A stretch of 58,825 bases of DNA from an uncultured Clostridia bacterium (GCA_944381115.1 CALWJV010000004.1:1-58825); one strand, 5' to 3'; counted from the stretch's first letter, positions 19,861 through 30,499 are shown. The notes: a model not told the origin generated them from the sequence alone. Numbers and translations: made by a program.

Positions 19861-19882
19861 ATTTTATTACCCTTTAAAACCG

Positions 19883-21943
19883 TTAACTGTTATTTTTTCT
19901 GTATTTTTCTACAATTTCTTTTATATCGTCAATATAATCTTTTATAAGTGTTGATTTTTCTCCGTCTGATTCTATGACTGAGTCACCGAAAATATCAAAA
20001 AAAAACTCGTTTATCATATCGGCAAATGCCTCTTCAAAATATCCGTTTTTTTCAGCCAAGAATCTGAAAGAACTTAAATCCTCCGAAAGCAGGCTTTCAA
20101 GAGCGGAAATAAATGTTTTTTCTTCTTCTCCCGAATTTAACTTGTTTTTTTCTTTATCAGGATTTGTTTTAAAGGTATTTTCTACGTTTGCTGAAGTATC
20201 GTGAGGGTTGCTTTTTTCAGAAGAGGGTACAACGTGCATGTGTTTAGTACTTTCAGTATCGCTGTAAGACAGATATATGTTATCTTTTGAAGAAACGGGG
20301 AGTTTAAAATTATTATTCTGTACTGTATCTTTACTTTCTTCATCTTCCGACGTGACCTGATCAAATGCAGTTATTAGACGCTCTGTCAAATTCCACGATT
20401 CCTGTTCAATTTCATCTGCAGTTTTATCGGATATTCCTTTGTCTTTCGGCTCATAAAGTTTCTCATATTCGGGAATTTCGGTATATATCGGTTTTTTCAC
20501 TTTATTACTTTCTCCGGGTTTCGGAAGCATGTGGGAGTGTTCATTGAAAAATGCTTTTATACCGTCCCTGACCGCAACGGGAAGATATATGACCGTAAGC
20601 CTTGGCTTGATCATAAGTTCTGCACGAAGACAGTTTTCGGCATATTTTACCATATCTGACACTGTACGTTTTACAGCCTCATCTACTGTGACAGATCGTT
20701 CTTCGACGGTAATTGTTCGTTTTACTGCACTTGTGCAAAAGGCACCGAAGTAACTTTCTCTGGTTATTTTACACAGGTCTTTTTCGTTTTCGGAAAACCG
20801 CGAGTCGACTTTACTGAGTTTTTCAATTTCTGCCGAAACTGCTTTTGGTATAAGATCGTCGTAATATTCTGAATATTCCGGATAAAATTTACTTTTTTTA
20901 TAATTATAACGGCACGCATCCATAATAAATGCGAGGTTTTCATTTTCCGGTGTTTTGCTTTGGTCAAAAAAAAATTCTTTCATGGAAGAGCGTTCAATAA
21001 CCCTTTGAAAAACACTGCCGAAAATTATTTTCGGTACTTCAGCTCTGTATATAAGACATACGTCCGTTAGCCAATTGCACATATCCGCAAAAAGTTTGTC
21101 GTCAATTTGTGGATAACCGCAGATAAGGGACGCAATCAGATCAGCTTTTTTTTGTCCGTCCAAAGAGACGGAGTTTATTATCTCGTAAAGATAAAGGTAG
21201 ATGTAGGATCGAGAAACATAAGGAAACCTACCGGATTGTACTTCTGTCCGAAAACCGATATAGCACTGTGTTTGCTTACTGTCCAACTGTGAATACTGTG
21301 GGAAAAATGACTCAAAGGGAATATTTCCGTTAAAAGAGGCTTTTAAATTTATAAGCCGACGGGAGTCGTTTATAAATCGTTCGCCGCTAATCCTTTGGTG
21401 AGTTTCTGTGCTTATCGTAACTTTTTTTATAAATCTTCCGCCCGGATTGTATTCAAGCAAAATTTTTTTACCGTAGGTATATTTATTTTTTTCAAACTCT
21501 TTTCGGTATTCAAGCCATTTTTCAAAACTTATCTTACCTTGCTTTTGAGATTGTTTTTCCGTAATGGGACAAAATTTTGAAGGGCCCTGGTCTTTTGTTA
21601 TTGAAAAACGTACCCCGGACTTCGAATCTTCGTTTTTAAAAACAGACGATTCGGATCCGGAATGTTCTTTTTTCAAAGAGTTCAAAGAAGAATCCAAAGA
21701 CTTATTTTCAGTTTGTAGGCTTTTATATTCTGTGTTTTGCGTAGTTTGTTTTTTTTGTTCCTCTTTCGGGGGAATTTTTTCTCCGTTTTTTAATATTTCA
21801 CCGTCTATTTCAAAATCTACAAGTGATATGTTATTTTCACTGTTAAAATTTATATTCTTTTCTTTTGGAGGGAGAAGGCTATCAAAAGACCAAAAATCGT
21901 CAGTATCCGAAAGTGAATTTTTTTCGTTATTTATTTCTTTCAA
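19883..21943 (-). CDS. TerB_N / TerB_C domain protein
   Basis: A 686-residue protein. Residues 1-135 are charged and low-complexity, likely disordered. WLEYRKEFEKNKYTYGKKI follows. Then comes a TerB_N-like domain (about 165-330): YSQLDSKQTQCYIGFRTEVQSGRFPYVSRSYIYLYLYEIIN, with the Q-x-x-x-Y-x-x-x-RTEV-x-x-G pattern of that domain. The last 90 residues, FLAEKNGYFEEAFADMINEFFFDIFGDSVIE, fit TerB_C. Start is TTG with GGGGGAG 6 nt upstream. TerB-domain proteins belong to tellurite-resistance/stress and suspected phage-defence modules. Here it heads a two-gene operon with the DUF2791 ATPase. The biochemical role is not known. Confidence 0.75.
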   Translation of the reverse strand: MKEINNEKNSLSDTDDFWSFDSLLPPKEKNINFNSENNISLVDFEIDGEILKNGEKIPPKEEQKKQTTQNTEYKSLQTENKSLDSSLNSLKKEHSGSESSVFKNEDSKSGVRFSITKDQGPSKFCPITEKQSQKQGKISFEKWLEYRKEFEKNKYTYGKKILLEYNPGGRFIKKVTISTETHQRISGERFINDSRRLINLKASFNGNIPFESFFPQYSQLDSKQTQCYIGFRTEVQSGRFPYVSRSYIYLYLYEIINSVSLDGQKKADLIASLICGYPQIDDKLFADMCNWLTDVCLIYRAEVPKIIFGSVFQRVIERSSMKEFFFDQSKTPENENLAFIMDACRYNYKKSKFYPEYSEYYDDLIPKAVSAEIEKLSKVDSRFSENEKDLCKITRESYFGAFCTSAVKRTITVEERSVTVDEAVKRTVSDMVKYAENCLRAELMIKPRLTVIYLPVAVRDGIKAFFNEHSHMLPKPGESNKVKKPIYTEIPEYEKLYEPKDKGISDKTADEIEQESWNLTERLITAFDQVTSEDEESKDTVQNNNFKLPVSSKDNIYLSYSDTESTKHMHVVPSSEKSNPHDTSANVENTFKTNPDKEKNKLNSGEEEKTFISALESLLSEDLSSFRFLAEKNGYFEEAFADMINEFFFDIFGDSVIESDGEKSTLIKDYIDDIKEIVEKYRKNNS

Positions 21944-22107
21944 ATTTCTCCCCCTTTTTTATTTATACAGAGAATAAAATTTCCGAATTTTACCTGTTAT
22001 TACTTTTAAAACATATGTTTACATAGTGACAAATGTGTACATAAAAATAATATTATATGTTTACTGTATAATATCCATAGTATCACAAAAAATTCATTAT
22101 GTCAATA

Positions 22108-22136
22108 TTGACAGATAAAAAAAATTGTTGTATAAT
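22108..22136 (+). promoter_or_regulatory. Consensus sigmaA promoter for the PAP2 gene
   Basis: A perfect TTGACA (22108-22113) and TATAAT (22131-22136) with a 17-bp spacer. Confidence 0.85.
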
Positions 22137-22181
22137 TATTACGATTTATTTTATTTTTAATTTTATGTAAGGAGACAGGAT

Positions 22182-23108
22182 GTGCAAACTGCAATAGATT
22201 TTTTGAAAGATCTTGCAAAGATCAGGAATCCGTTTTTTGACACTCTTTTTCAACTTATAACCAGTTTTGGCGAAGAAGTTATAATTCTCGGTGTTATCTG
22301 TTTTTTTTATTGGTGTTATAATAAAGATACAGCGTATAAAATCGGATTTATATTTTTTATATCAGGGATGCTTGTTCAAGGGTTAAAGATAACATTTAAA
22401 ATTGAGCGTCCGTTTATTATTGATCCATCGCATCATCCGGTCGAATCGGCGATAGAAGGAGCAACGGGATATTCTTTTCCGAGCGGTCATACGCAAAGCG
22501 GAACTTCGCTTTACGGTTATTTTGCGGTCACAGCGAAGAATAAAATTTTGAAATTTCTTTTTGTTCTTGCATTCCTGCTTGTAGGTTTTTCAAGACTATA
22601 TCTTGGTGTCCATACCTACTTTGATGTTTTGGCATCTCTTGCTTTAACACTGGCCGTTGTATTTTTAATTACATGTTTTTCCGATAAACTGATTTCTGGG
22701 AAGTACGATGTGATAATTTCATCTGTTCTGGCAGGCGTATCCGTTGTTCTTTGTATATATTCATTTATTCTTGCAAATGTCGGATATGCTGATATGGCGC
22801 AGATAAATGATTGTTTCAAAAGCGGCGGTGCAGGTATGGCGTTTGCGCTCGGGTTCTTTGTAGAAAGAAAATATATAAAATTTAATGTTTCTGCTGAAAA
22901 GTCATACGTACAGATAATAAAATTTATTTTTGGAGTTGCCGGTGCACTTATTTTTAAATCAGGTCTGAAACTTATTGCTCCCGGAAACCTTATTCTTGAT
23001 TTTATACGTTATTTTATTACAGTGATCTGGGTAATTGCCGTTTATCCGCTTATTTTTACAAAAGTCCTGTCAAGGAAAAAGGAATCAAGCAGTTCAGTAA
23101 ATGATTAA
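22182..23108 (+). CDS. PAP2 superfamily membrane phosphatase
   Basis: A 308-residue polytopic membrane protein with the complete PAP2 phosphatase signature. C1 is KITFKIERP near residue 63, C2 is SFPSGHTQSG near residue 100, and C3 is SRLYLGVHTYFDVLA near residue 135. These supply the catalytic His pair and the phosphate-binding Arg and Lys. Likely substrates are lipid phosphates such as phosphatidate or undecaprenyl pyrophosphate; the choice cannot be made from sequence. Start is GTG with AAGGAGA 7 nt upstream; the ATG 2 nt earlier is in another frame that closes at once. It has its own promoter and is divergent from the TerB operon. Confidence 0.88.
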   Translation: MQTAIDFLKDLAKIRNPFFDTLFQLITSFGEEVIILGVICFFYWCYNKDTAYKIGFIFFISGMLVQGLKITFKIERPFIIDPSHHPVESAIEGATGYSFPSGHTQSGTSLYGYFAVTAKNKILKFLFVLAFLLVGFSRLYLGVHTYFDVLASLALTLAVVFLITCFSDKLISGKYDVIISSVLAGVSVVLCIYSFILANVGYADMAQINDCFKSGGAGMAFALGFFVERKYIKFNVSAEKSYVQIIKFIFGVAGALIFKSGLKLIAPGNLILDFIRYFITVIWVIAVYPLIFTKVLSRKKESSSSVND

Positions 23109-23222
23109 AAGATTTTATTGCAATATAAAGTATGATCCTGTTTTCAAAGTATTTTCTTCGGATATCAGGCAGGTAAAAATTTTTGGAAGATAAAAACTTT
23201 AACCGAAAGGCAATTTCTGACA

Positions 23223-25028
23223 ATGAAAAAAGAACTGATAAGAAATTTTTCCATCATAGCCCATATTGACCATGGAAAATCAACACTTGCCGACCGTCTT
23301 CTGGAGGCAACTAAAACATTAACTACCCGCGAAATGCAAGATCAGGTACTTGATAATATGGAACTTGAAAAGGAGCGCGGAATAACCATTAAAGCACGTG
23401 CCGTCAAAATGATCTACAGGCATGGCGACGTACAGGAATACACTTTAAATCTTATTGATACTCCGGGGCATGTTGATTTTAACTATGAAGTTTCCCGTTC
23501 GCTCAATGCCTGCGAAGGCGCGCTTCTTATCGTTGATGCGACGCAAGGTGTCGAAGCACAGACACTTGCAAATGCCTATCTTGCAATAGATGCTGATCTT
23601 GAAATAGTACCGGTTATAAACAAAATAGATCTGCCGTCGGCGGATATAGGCAGAGCAAGAAATGAAATAGAGGAAATTATAGGAATTCCTGCGGAAGGAT
23701 GTCCTGCCGTTTCGGCAAAGACCGGACAAAATATTGAGGATGTTCTGAAAGCGATCGTAGAACAAATTCCGGCACCCGCAGGAGACGAAAATGCACCTCT
23801 CAAGGCGCTGATATTTGACTCATATTATGATTCATACCTTGGGGTTGTTGTAAATGTCCGGGTTATGGACGGACAAGTGCGCATCGGAGACAAAATCAAA
23901 ATGATGAGTACAGGAGCAATTTTTGACGTTGTAGAAGTCGGTGTTATGGAGCCTTTTGGACTTTCCAAAACCGGAGTTCTTTCTGCGGGAGAGGTAGGTT
24001 ACATTACTGCATCAATAAAAACCCTTTCAGACACTAATGTCGGTGATACAATAACAAACGCAGAAAACGGTGCTTCCAAGCCCCTTTCCGGGTTTAAAAA
24101 AGTACACCCTATGGTTTATTCCGGTATTTACCCTGAGGACGGTGCAAAATATGAGGATCTGCGCGATGCTCTTATAAAACTTCAACTAAACGACGCGGCT
24201 CTCACTTATGAACCCGAGACATCTGTTGCCCTCGGATTCGGATTCCGGTGCGGTTTTCTCGGGCTTCTTCACATGGAAATAATCCAGGAACGGCTTGAAA
24301 GAGAGTTTAATTTAGACATAATAACAACTGCACCGAGCGTTATATACAAAATAGAAAAGCGTAACGGGGAAACTGTATATATAGATAACCCGTCAAATTA
24401 TCCGTCACAGGATGAAATAGAAACAGCATATGAGCCGATGGTTAAGGCGAGCATAATAACCCCTACAGATTATATCGGTGGAATAATGGAACTTTGCCAG
24501 GACAGGCGAGGTACGTTTATTGATATGAAGTACCTTGACAAGACACGTGCGGAACTTCATTATCACCTGCCGCTTAACGAAATTATCTATGATTTTTTTG
24601 ATGCTCTTAAAAGCAGGAGTAAAGGGTATGCATCTCTTGATTATGAATTTATCGGTTATTATAAATCAAGGCTTGTCAAACTTGACTTTCTTTTAAACGG
24701 TGATATAGTCGACGCTCTTTCTTTTATTGTACACGAGGAAAAAGCGTATTCAAGAGCGAGAAAAATTGCGGAAAAACTTAAGGAAAATATCCCGAGAGCG
24801 CTGTTTGAGATACCCATTCAGGCGGCGATCGGCGGAAAAGTTATAGCAAGAGAAACGGTAAAAGCGATGCGAAAGGATGTTCTGGCCAAGTGCTACGGAG
24901 GTGATATTACCCGTAAGAAAAAATTGCTTGAAAAGCAAAAAGAGGGTAAAAAGAAGATGCGCAGACTCGGTACTGTTGAAGTTACGCCCGAGGCATTTAT
25001 GGCTGTACTTAAACTTGATGAAGACTGA
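23223..25028 (+). CDS. lepA: Elongation factor 4 (LepA)
   Basis: Ribosomal back-translocase GTPase. The 601-residue protein shows all G motifs: G1 [10 protein letters not shown]2 in [10 protein letters not shown]3 DTPGHVDFN and G4 NKIDLPSAD. LepA-specific features are [15 protein letters not shown] in domain V and the C-terminal [22 protein letters not shown] region. The ribosome site is AAAGG. It overlaps hemW by 11 bp. In Bacillus and many Clostridia lepA-hemW runs straight into hrcA-grpE-dnaK; here hrcA lies about 5 kb away in the opposite direction. Confidence 0.97.
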   Translation: MKKELIRNFSIIAHIDHGKSTLADRLLEATKTLTTREMQDQVLDNMELEKERGITIKARAVKMIYRHGDVQEYTLNLIDTPGHVDFNYEVSRSLNACEGALLIVDATQGVEAQTLANAYLAIDADLEIVPVINKIDLPSADIGRARNEIEEIIGIPAEGCPAVSAKTGQNIEDVLKAIVEQIPAPAGDENAPLKALIFDSYYDSYLGVVVNVRVMDGQVRIGDKIKMMSTGAIFDVVEVGVMEPFGLSKTGVLSAGEVGYITASIKTLSDTNVGDTITNAENGASKPLSGFKKVHPMVYSGIYPEDGAKYEDLRDALIKLQLNDAALTYEPETSVALGFGFRCGFLGLLHMEIIQERLEREFNLDIITTAPSVIYKIEKRNGETVYIDNPSNYPSQDEIETAYEPMVKASIITPTDYIGGIMELCQDRRGTFIDMKYLDKTRAELHYHLPLNEIIYDFFDALKSRSKGYASLDYEFIGYYKSRLVKLDFLLNGDIVDALSFIVHEEKAYSRARKIAEKLKENIPRALFEIPIQAAIGGKVIARETVKAMRKDVLAKCYGGDITRKKKLLEKQKEGKKKMRRLGTVEVTPEAFMAVLKLDED

Positions 25029-26403
25029 TACACCGAAAAAAAAATCAAACTTTAAATTATTAAAGAAATCTCCCGGAATTTATATTCACATTCCGTTTTG
25101 TATTTCAAAATGTTCCTACTGCGATTTTTATTCAATTCCGTGTAATATGGGAAACAGGTATGGAAACGATATTGCGGGAAGCGTACAATCAGGTAACAGG
25201 GAAATCCCCGGATACGGAAAGAACGATTACGGGGATTCAGGATACCTCAAAAAAAACATTTCAAACCTTCCCGATATTTTAAATCAACAAAATGAAACGG
25301 ATATTTCCGAATTGTCTTTTTCAAAATATGAAAAAGACCTGGTCTCAATTGATTTTGATATTTTTAAGTTAAAAAAAAACTATGCAGATGCCCTTTGCAG
25401 ACAGATAAGCCTGACAGGCGAAAAGTACGGAAATCCAAAAATTTCCACAGTTTTTATCGGAGGCGGAACTCCCACAGTGCTGAGACCGTATGATATAAGC
25501 AAAATAACAGATACCGTTTACCGTTTTTTTGACGTTCCAAAAGATATAGAATTTACAATAGAAGCCAATCCGGAAACTGTTGATCTTGAAAATCTGTCGG
25601 AATACAGAGAGATGGGAATAAACAGAATAAGTTTAGGCATGCAAAGCGCATGCGATACGGAACTTAAAAATATTTCGAGGATACACACATTTAAAAGTGT
25701 ACAGGAAGCGGTAATAAATGCACGTAAAGCTGGGTTTGACAATTTAAACCTTGATATAATGTACGCCCTGCCGGGACAGACCGCGGAAAGTTTTAAAGTT
25801 ACCCTTGACAAAGTTATTTCGCTTAGTCCGGAGCATATTTCTGTGTACGGACTTCAACTCGAAGAGGGTACTCCGCTGTTTAATAATAGAAAAAAATTTA
25901 TTTTTCCAGATGAAGACGAAGAAAATGCGTTAAATGCTTTGGCAATTTCGGTTTTAAGTGAAAACGGTTACAGGCGATATGAGATCTCCAATTACTCAAA
26001 ACCCGGCTTTGAGTGTAAACATAATTTGAATTATTGGACACTCGGGGAATATTTCGGATTCGGTCCTGCATCGCATTCATTTATTGACGGAAAAAGATAC
26101 AGCATAAAAAAAGATATTTTTGATTTTTGTTCTTCGACTGATTTTTTCAATGTAATAAAGACAGAAGAAGAACTTACAGATGAGGGCAAAACTGAAGAAT
26201 ATATAATGTTGTCCCTTCGTCTTTGCAGGGGGTTATCGGCAGATATTCTGAGATCTATGACAGGGAACGCAGAGGAATATCTTAAAAGAGCAGACCCGTA
26301 TATAAAAGAGGGATTTATGGAAATGAAAGACGGTTATCTACGTTTTACGCCAAAGGGATTTAATGTTTCAAACACTGTGCTTTCAAAAATTATTTACGGA
26401 TAA
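25018..26403 (+). CDS. hemW: HemW-like radical SAM protein with an N-terminal insertion
   Basis: Family of oxygen-independent coproporphyrinogen III oxidase-like proteins, now viewed as haem chaperones. The 461-residue form starts at the ATG at 25018, overlapping lepA. The radical SAM cluster CISKCSYC (C28, C32, C35) follows [38 protein letters not shown] and [12 protein letters not shown] are present, then the C-terminal HemN domain ([20 protein letters not shown]). Between CDFYSIP and [10 protein letters not shown] there is an extra segment of about 75 residues, rich in Gly, Asn and Asp, that normal HemW lacks. Short HemW proteins run to about 380 residues. Confidence 0.9.
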   Translation: MKTDTPKKKSNFKLLKKSPGIYIHIPFCISKCSYCDFYSIPCNMGNRYGNDIAGSVQSGNREIPGYGKNDYGDSGYLKKNISNLPDILNQQNETDISELSFSKYEKDLVSIDFDIFKLKKNYADALCRQISLTGEKYGNPKISTVFIGGGTPTVLRPYDISKITDTVYRFFDVPKDIEFTIEANPETVDLENLSEYREMGINRISLGMQSACDTELKNISRIHTFKSVQEAVINARKAGFDNLNLDIMYALPGQTAESFKVTLDKVISLSPEHISVYGLQLEEGTPLFNNRKKFIFPDEDEENALNALAISVLSENGYRRYEISNYSKPGFECKHNLNYWTLGEYFGFGPASHSFIDGKRYSIKKDIFDFCSSTDFFNVIKTEEELTDEGKTEEYIMLSLRLCRGLSADILRSMTGNAEEYLKRADPYIKEGFMEMKDGYLRFTPKGFNVSNTVLSKIIYG

Positions 26404-26536
26404 AAAGATAATGTCATAAACAATTTTATGTTTAATAAAAATGTCATTTGATAAGCATATATTTTGTTCTGTTGTACCACGAATATATAGGAATATATAG
26501 ATTTAAACAAAATTTTAAAAAGGAAGAAAAATAAAA

Positions 26537-27475
26537 ATGAGTCTTATTGTAAATCATTTGCATAAAAAATATGGAGACAAGACAGTGCTTGAAGACCTGA
26601 GTTTTTCAATGTATGATCCCGGAGTTTATGCACTTCTCGGAACGAACGGTGCCGGTAAAACAACTGCTATACGAATGATGCTCGGTATCCTTGCAAAGGA
26701 TGGAGGTGAAGTTCTTTGGAATGAAAATCCTCTTTCAACTGAAAATTGCAATATAGGATATCTTGCTGAAGAGAGAGGACTGTATCCGAAATATTCACTT
26801 ATGGAGCAACTTATATATTTTGCTTCCTTAAGAGGAGTTTCAAAATCGGATGCAAAGAAAAAAATAAGATATTATGCCGAAAGACTTGATGTTACAGAAT
26901 ACCTTTACCCTGTAAGCGAGAAAAAAGGCAGAAAACCCATCTCAAAAAAAGCCGATCAACTTTCAAAAGGAAATCAGCAAAAGATACAGTTTATGGCAGC
27001 CCTTCTTTCGGATCCGGAACTCATCGTCCTCGATGAGCCTCTTTCCGGACTTGATCCGATAAATACCGATATATTCAAATCGATAATAAAAGAGCAGATA
27101 TCCGCTGGAAAATATTTGATAATGTCAAGCCATCAAATGGCGACGGTTGAGGAATTCTGCACTGACATAACCATTCTTTCAAAGAGTAAAACGATTTTGC
27201 AAGGCAACCTGAATGAGATAAAAAAGAGTTACGGACGTATAAACCTTCACCTTAAAACCGAGACTGACATAAAAAAATTTATATCAGAATCCGGTGCCGT
27301 TCTTGTAAATGAAAAAGAAAACGAATACGATATAAAAGTAAGCGGTGAAGAACAGGCTAACAGTCTTCTCGGGAACTTAATTTCGAATAATGTTACTGTT
27401 GTTACATTTGATCTTCGCGAGCCGTCTCTGCATGAAATATTTGTTGAAAAGGTAGGAAATTCTGTCAATGAATAA
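26537..27475 (+). CDS. ABC-2 type transporter ATP-binding protein (NatA-like)
   Basis: A 312-residue ATPase subunit. Walker A is GTNGAGKTTA near residue 38, the signature is LSKGNQQKIQF near 150 and Walker B is LIVLDEPLSGLDP near 170. MSSHQMATVEEFC follows with the switch His. The LSKGNQQK signature and the C-terminal 80-residue domain are typical of the NatA/YhaQ subgroup that pairs with ABC-2 permeases. It overlaps the downstream permease gene by 8 bp. Start is ATG with AAGGAAG upstream. The substrate is unknown; Na+ export is only a family precedent. Confidence 0.92.
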   Translation: MSLIVNHLHKKYGDKTVLEDLSFSMYDPGVYALLGTNGAGKTTAIRMMLGILAKDGGEVLWNENPLSTENCNIGYLAEERGLYPKYSLMEQLIYFASLRGVSKSDAKKKIRYYAERLDVTEYLYPVSEKKGRKPISKKADQLSKGNQQKIQFMAALLSDPELIVLDEPLSGLDPINTDIFKSIIKEQISAGKYLIMSSHQMATVEEFCTDITILSKSKTILQGNLNEIKKSYGRINLHLKTETDIKKFISESGAVLVNEKENEYDIKVSGEEQANSLLGNLISNNVTVVTFDLREPSLHEIFVEKVGNSVNE

Positions 27476-28787
27476 GTCGAATGAGATAAAAGCAATAACA
27501 GGGTGGAAAAAAGTTTATGCTTTTACACTGCGCGGACTGATCTTTAATAAAGCCAATATAATTTCTGCTGTAATTCTTTTTTTAATTTCGGTTTTTTCTC
27601 CGTTTTTAATTTCTTTGTTTTCGGTAGGAGTAGCCGACGGAGAAGTATCCGAAAATTACGCAACAATAGAAAAAGAAGACGGAATTGAAAAAGTATTTAT
27701 AAAAAACGAGACTGAATTTGTTTTTGATGCATCTTTGTATACCTCGGGAGTTGAAGTATTTGATTACGAAAAAAGTCCGGAAGAATTTAAAACCGAAGAA
27801 AACGGCGTACTTTATCATTTATACTTTGATGAACAAGAACATGTATACAAAATAAATACAGTTATTTCTGATGTTTGTACAGGCAATAAGTCAGTAGCAG
27901 AGAATTTTGCCGTTACTGTGTTGTCGCTTTTTGATGAGGCGCGGTATAAAATGTACGGAATAACGGCAGAAAAAACAGAATTTATCTTATCACCCGTTTC
28001 AGTCAATGTAACGGGATCGGCAGAATATTTTGAAACTCAAGAAAATAATGGAACTATGTCGGTATTTGCCGTTCAGTATATTTTTGCTGTTGTGGTGCTT
28101 ATTTTGATAATTTATTCTTCGACCTATATTATACGTGCGGTTTTGGAAGAAAAAGCTTCAAAACTTGTAGAAATGCTCATGGTCAGCGTAAAGCCGCTTG
28201 CACTTATAATGGGGAAAATCCTTGCTGTAATGACATATATTTTCGGGTTGCTTTCGATTGTGGCAATCAGCACTTTTCTCTCAGCAAAAATATCTCCGAA
28301 AATCATGGGTAGCCCGGTTTCTTTTGAAGCGATAGGATTTGACCTTTCCGGAATAAGGTTTGATCTTCCGACATTTATTCTTATAATTGTTTCGCTTATA
28401 ATAAGTTACCTTACTTATTCTATTATGGCGGGAATTGCGGGAGCATCCTGCAGTAACATGGAGGATATCGAAAGTGCAAACAGTACGGTAATGTTTACTG
28501 TACTTGCCGGTTATATGATATCAGTTATTACATGCTCGATACCTTCAAAAATTCTTGCGGTTTTTACTTCTCTCTGTCCGATAGTATCAACATTTTCCGC
28601 TCCCGTACACTACGTTCTCGGAAACATAGGTTTCGGAGTTTTGGTCATATCTTATGCACTGCAAATAATAATTGTTGTACTCCTTGCAATTTTTTGTTCA
28701 AGAATTTATTCAGAATTAATCATAAGAAACGGTAGTAAGGTAAGACTGCGTGAACTCTTTAAAATTTATTTTAGAAAGCAAATATAA
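27468..28787 (+). CDS. ABC-2 type transporter permease (NatB-like)
   Basis: A 439-residue membrane subunit: one N-terminal span (about residues 28-50), a large extracytoplasmic domain of about 150 residues, then five or more spans from about residue 200. The segment EEKASKLVEMLMVSVKPLALIMGKILAV, which marks the ABC-2/NatB permeases, lies between the first two C-terminal spans. The start codon overlaps the ATPase gene, so the subunits are translationally coupled. No other operon member is present. Confidence 0.9.
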   Translation: MNKSNEIKAITGWKKVYAFTLRGLIFNKANIISAVILFLISVFSPFLISLFSVGVADGEVSENYATIEKEDGIEKVFIKNETEFVFDASLYTSGVEVFDYEKSPEEFKTEENGVLYHLYFDEQEHVYKINTVISDVCTGNKSVAENFAVTVLSLFDEARYKMYGITAEKTEFILSPVSVNVTGSAEYFETQENNGTMSVFAVQYIFAVVVLILIIYSSTYIIRAVLEEKASKLVEMLMVSVKPLALIMGKILAVMTYIFGLLSIVAISTFLSAKISPKIMGSPVSFEAIGFDLSGIRFDLPTFILIIVSLIISYLTYSIMAGIAGASCSNMEDIESANSTVMFTVLAGYMISVITCSIPSKILAVFTSLCPIVSTFSAPVHYVLGNIGFGVLVISYALQIIIVVLLAIFCSRIYSELIIRNGSKVRLRELFKIYFRKQI

Positions 28788-28887
28788 TTTATTAAACTGA
28801 AACTTTGTTTTTATAATAAAGTCATAAATTTATAAGAAAAATCATTAATTTGCAATTTTTAAATAACTGTGAAAAGAGGAAATGAAA

Positions 28888-29292
28888 ATGGAATCAGAAA
28901 TAATTGAACTTGAAAAATTACGTGAAAATTATAAAAATGACAGATTTGCCACTGAAGCGGGATGCGTTATAATTAAGGCGACCGCAGAAGAGGTCATTTG
29001 TGAAATGCCGATTAAAGAAGGGCTTTTAAACGCACACGGCGGTGTAATGGGCGGAGCTATATTCACGCTTGCAGACTTTGCTTTTGCTGTTGCATCAAAT
29101 TATGCAGGAGTACCTTCAGTAGCAATTGAGTGCAATATTCGCTATTATTCGGCGACAAAAGGGAAAAAATTAATCGCTACCTGTGTTGCAGATAAAGAGG
29201 GACGTGCACTTGGACATTATACGGTTGAAATCACTGACGATTTAGGAAAAAAAATTGCCGGATATACTGCGATTGCATTTCATAAAAACTGA
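28888..29292 (+). CDS. PaaI-type hotdog thioesterase
   Basis: A 134-residue single-hotdog protein. The active-site signature LLNAHGGVMGGAIFTLADFAFA near residues 47-68 matches the PaaI/YbgC-like HGG motif with the catalytic acid in LADFA. IECNIRYYSATKGKKLIATC follows in the strand that forms the tetramer interface. It probably hydrolyses acyl-CoA or aryl-CoA esters. Two ATGs are possible; the one at 28888 has AGAGGA 7 nt upstream, whereas the one at 28882 is too close to it. It is a single gene with its own terminator. Confidence 0.88.
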   Translation: MESEIIELEKLRENYKNDRFATEAGCVIIKATAEEVICEMPIKEGLLNAHGGVMGGAIFTLADFAFAVASNYAGVPSVAIECNIRYYSATKGKKLIATCVADKEGRALGHYTVEITDDLGKKIAGYTAIAFHKN

Positions 29293-29331
29293 TTTTCTGA
29301 ACCGGGAAATCGCAATTCTCATTTATAAAAC

Positions 29332-29368
29332 AAAAACCAAGAAAGTATGTATGTCTTTCTTGGTTTTT
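29332..29368 (+). terminator. Rho-independent terminator of the thioesterase
   Basis: A 14-bp stem, AAAAACCAAGAAAG with CTTTCTTGGTTTTT, and a 9-nt loop. Confidence 0.92.
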
Positions 29369-29517
29369 TATTCAGGAGTTTAAAGTCAAGAATGTTTACA
29401 ACAAAGCGGAGGATTTTTTAAGTTTTTATAATGCTTTTGATTTATGTTAACAAAAATTAAAAAATTGGTTTTGATATTTTCAATAATATGATAAAGGACC
29501 ATGTTTGATAAAATAAC

Positions 29518-29546
29518 TTGCAAAAAAAATATAAATATGGTATAAT
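29518..29546 (+). promoter_or_regulatory. Promoter of the MscS-like gene
   Basis: TTGCAA (29518-29523) and TATAAT (29541-29546) with a 17-bp spacer, 61 bp before the start codon. Confidence 0.65.
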
Positions 29547-29606
29547 ACGCATGTAATCGTAAAATACACTTAACGAACGCAAATGTTTTGGAACGGAGAA
29601 AATTAA

Positions 29607-30419
29607 ATGAAAGAATATATTGAAAACATGCTGATATCAGTAAAAAACTACTTTCTTTCACCTCAATTTTGGCTTTGTATTATCGCTGTTGCGTTGGCAA
29701 TATTGCTTTATGTATGGATAAACCGGTCTATCAGAAAAAACTTGAATAAAAAGGATGATTACGACCAAACTCTTAAAGGAATACCTTTGGTTTTAAATAT
29801 TATTAAGTATATTATTTTAACACTATGCATTTTGTTTGTTTTGGAAATTAACGGTATAAATGTTACCGCAATAATTTCCGGGCTTGGAATATTGGGTATT
29901 ATAGTTGGTTTTGCCCTTCAGGATGAACTTCAGGACGTTATAATGGGATTTGCAATAATGCGAGGACACTTCTTCAAAGTGGGAGATATTGTCAGGTATG
30001 GAGATATCGAGGGTGCAGTAATAAAATTTGATTTAAAGCGCACGGTTTTAGAAGATATACATAACAAAGACAAAGTTATTATTTGCAACCGAAATATAAG
30101 TGAAATAACTCTTATTTCCGAAAATCTCGATATACAAGTTCGTGCGCCGTATGATGTGCCGGCAGAAAGAATGAGAAACATTTGCACAAGGATTGCAGAA
30201 GAGGTATCAAAGTCAGGATATGTACGCTCGTGTGTTTTTGAAGGGACTGATGGGTTTACAGATCAGTACATAATATATAATCTTGACACGAGGTGCGAAA
30301 AGGATAAAAAAGACGATGTACTTGTTTTTGCTTACGGAATAATACAGGATGTTTTTGATGAAGAAAATATAACGCTGCCTGCTTTTTCCGTTGAATTAAA
30401 AAAAGAAAAACAGAAATAA
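29607..30419 (+). CDS. Small-conductance mechanosensitive channel (MscS family)
   Basis: A 270-residue membrane channel, normal for the minimal MscS type. Three hydrophobic spans are followed by the pore-lining helix and beta domain: ISGLGILGIIVGFALQDELQDVIMGFAIM (about residues 90-120), FKVGDIVRYGDIEGAV and KVIICNRNISEI. The middle signature ALQD-x-L-x-D replaces the E. coli AAQGSLSN version but is common in Clostridial MscS. It opens under membrane tension to release solutes during hypo-osmotic shock. It stands alone with its own promoter. Confidence 0.9.
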   Translation: MKEYIENMLISVKNYFLSPQFWLCIIAVALAILLYVWINRSIRKNLNKKDDYDQTLKGIPLVLNIIKYIILTLCILFVLEINGINVTAIISGLGILGIIVGFALQDELQDVIMGFAIMRGHFFKVGDIVRYGDIEGAVIKFDLKRTVLEDIHNKDKVIICNRNISEITLISENLDIQVRAPYDVPAERMRNICTRIAEEVSKSGYVRSCVFEGTDGFTDQYIIYNLDTRCEKDKKDDVLVFAYGIIQDVFDEENITLPAFSVELKKEKQK

Positions 30420-30499
30420 AAATACAGATTTTGTAAAATTTGATTGTGCGTTATAGTTATTACAAAGTTAAAATATTTTAAAGAAAGTTGTGTATTTAA

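Noticed and set aside
26481..26502. Tandem AATATATAGG repeat before the ABC-2 ATPase gene
   Set aside because: Only two short copies in very AT-rich DNA, expected by chance.
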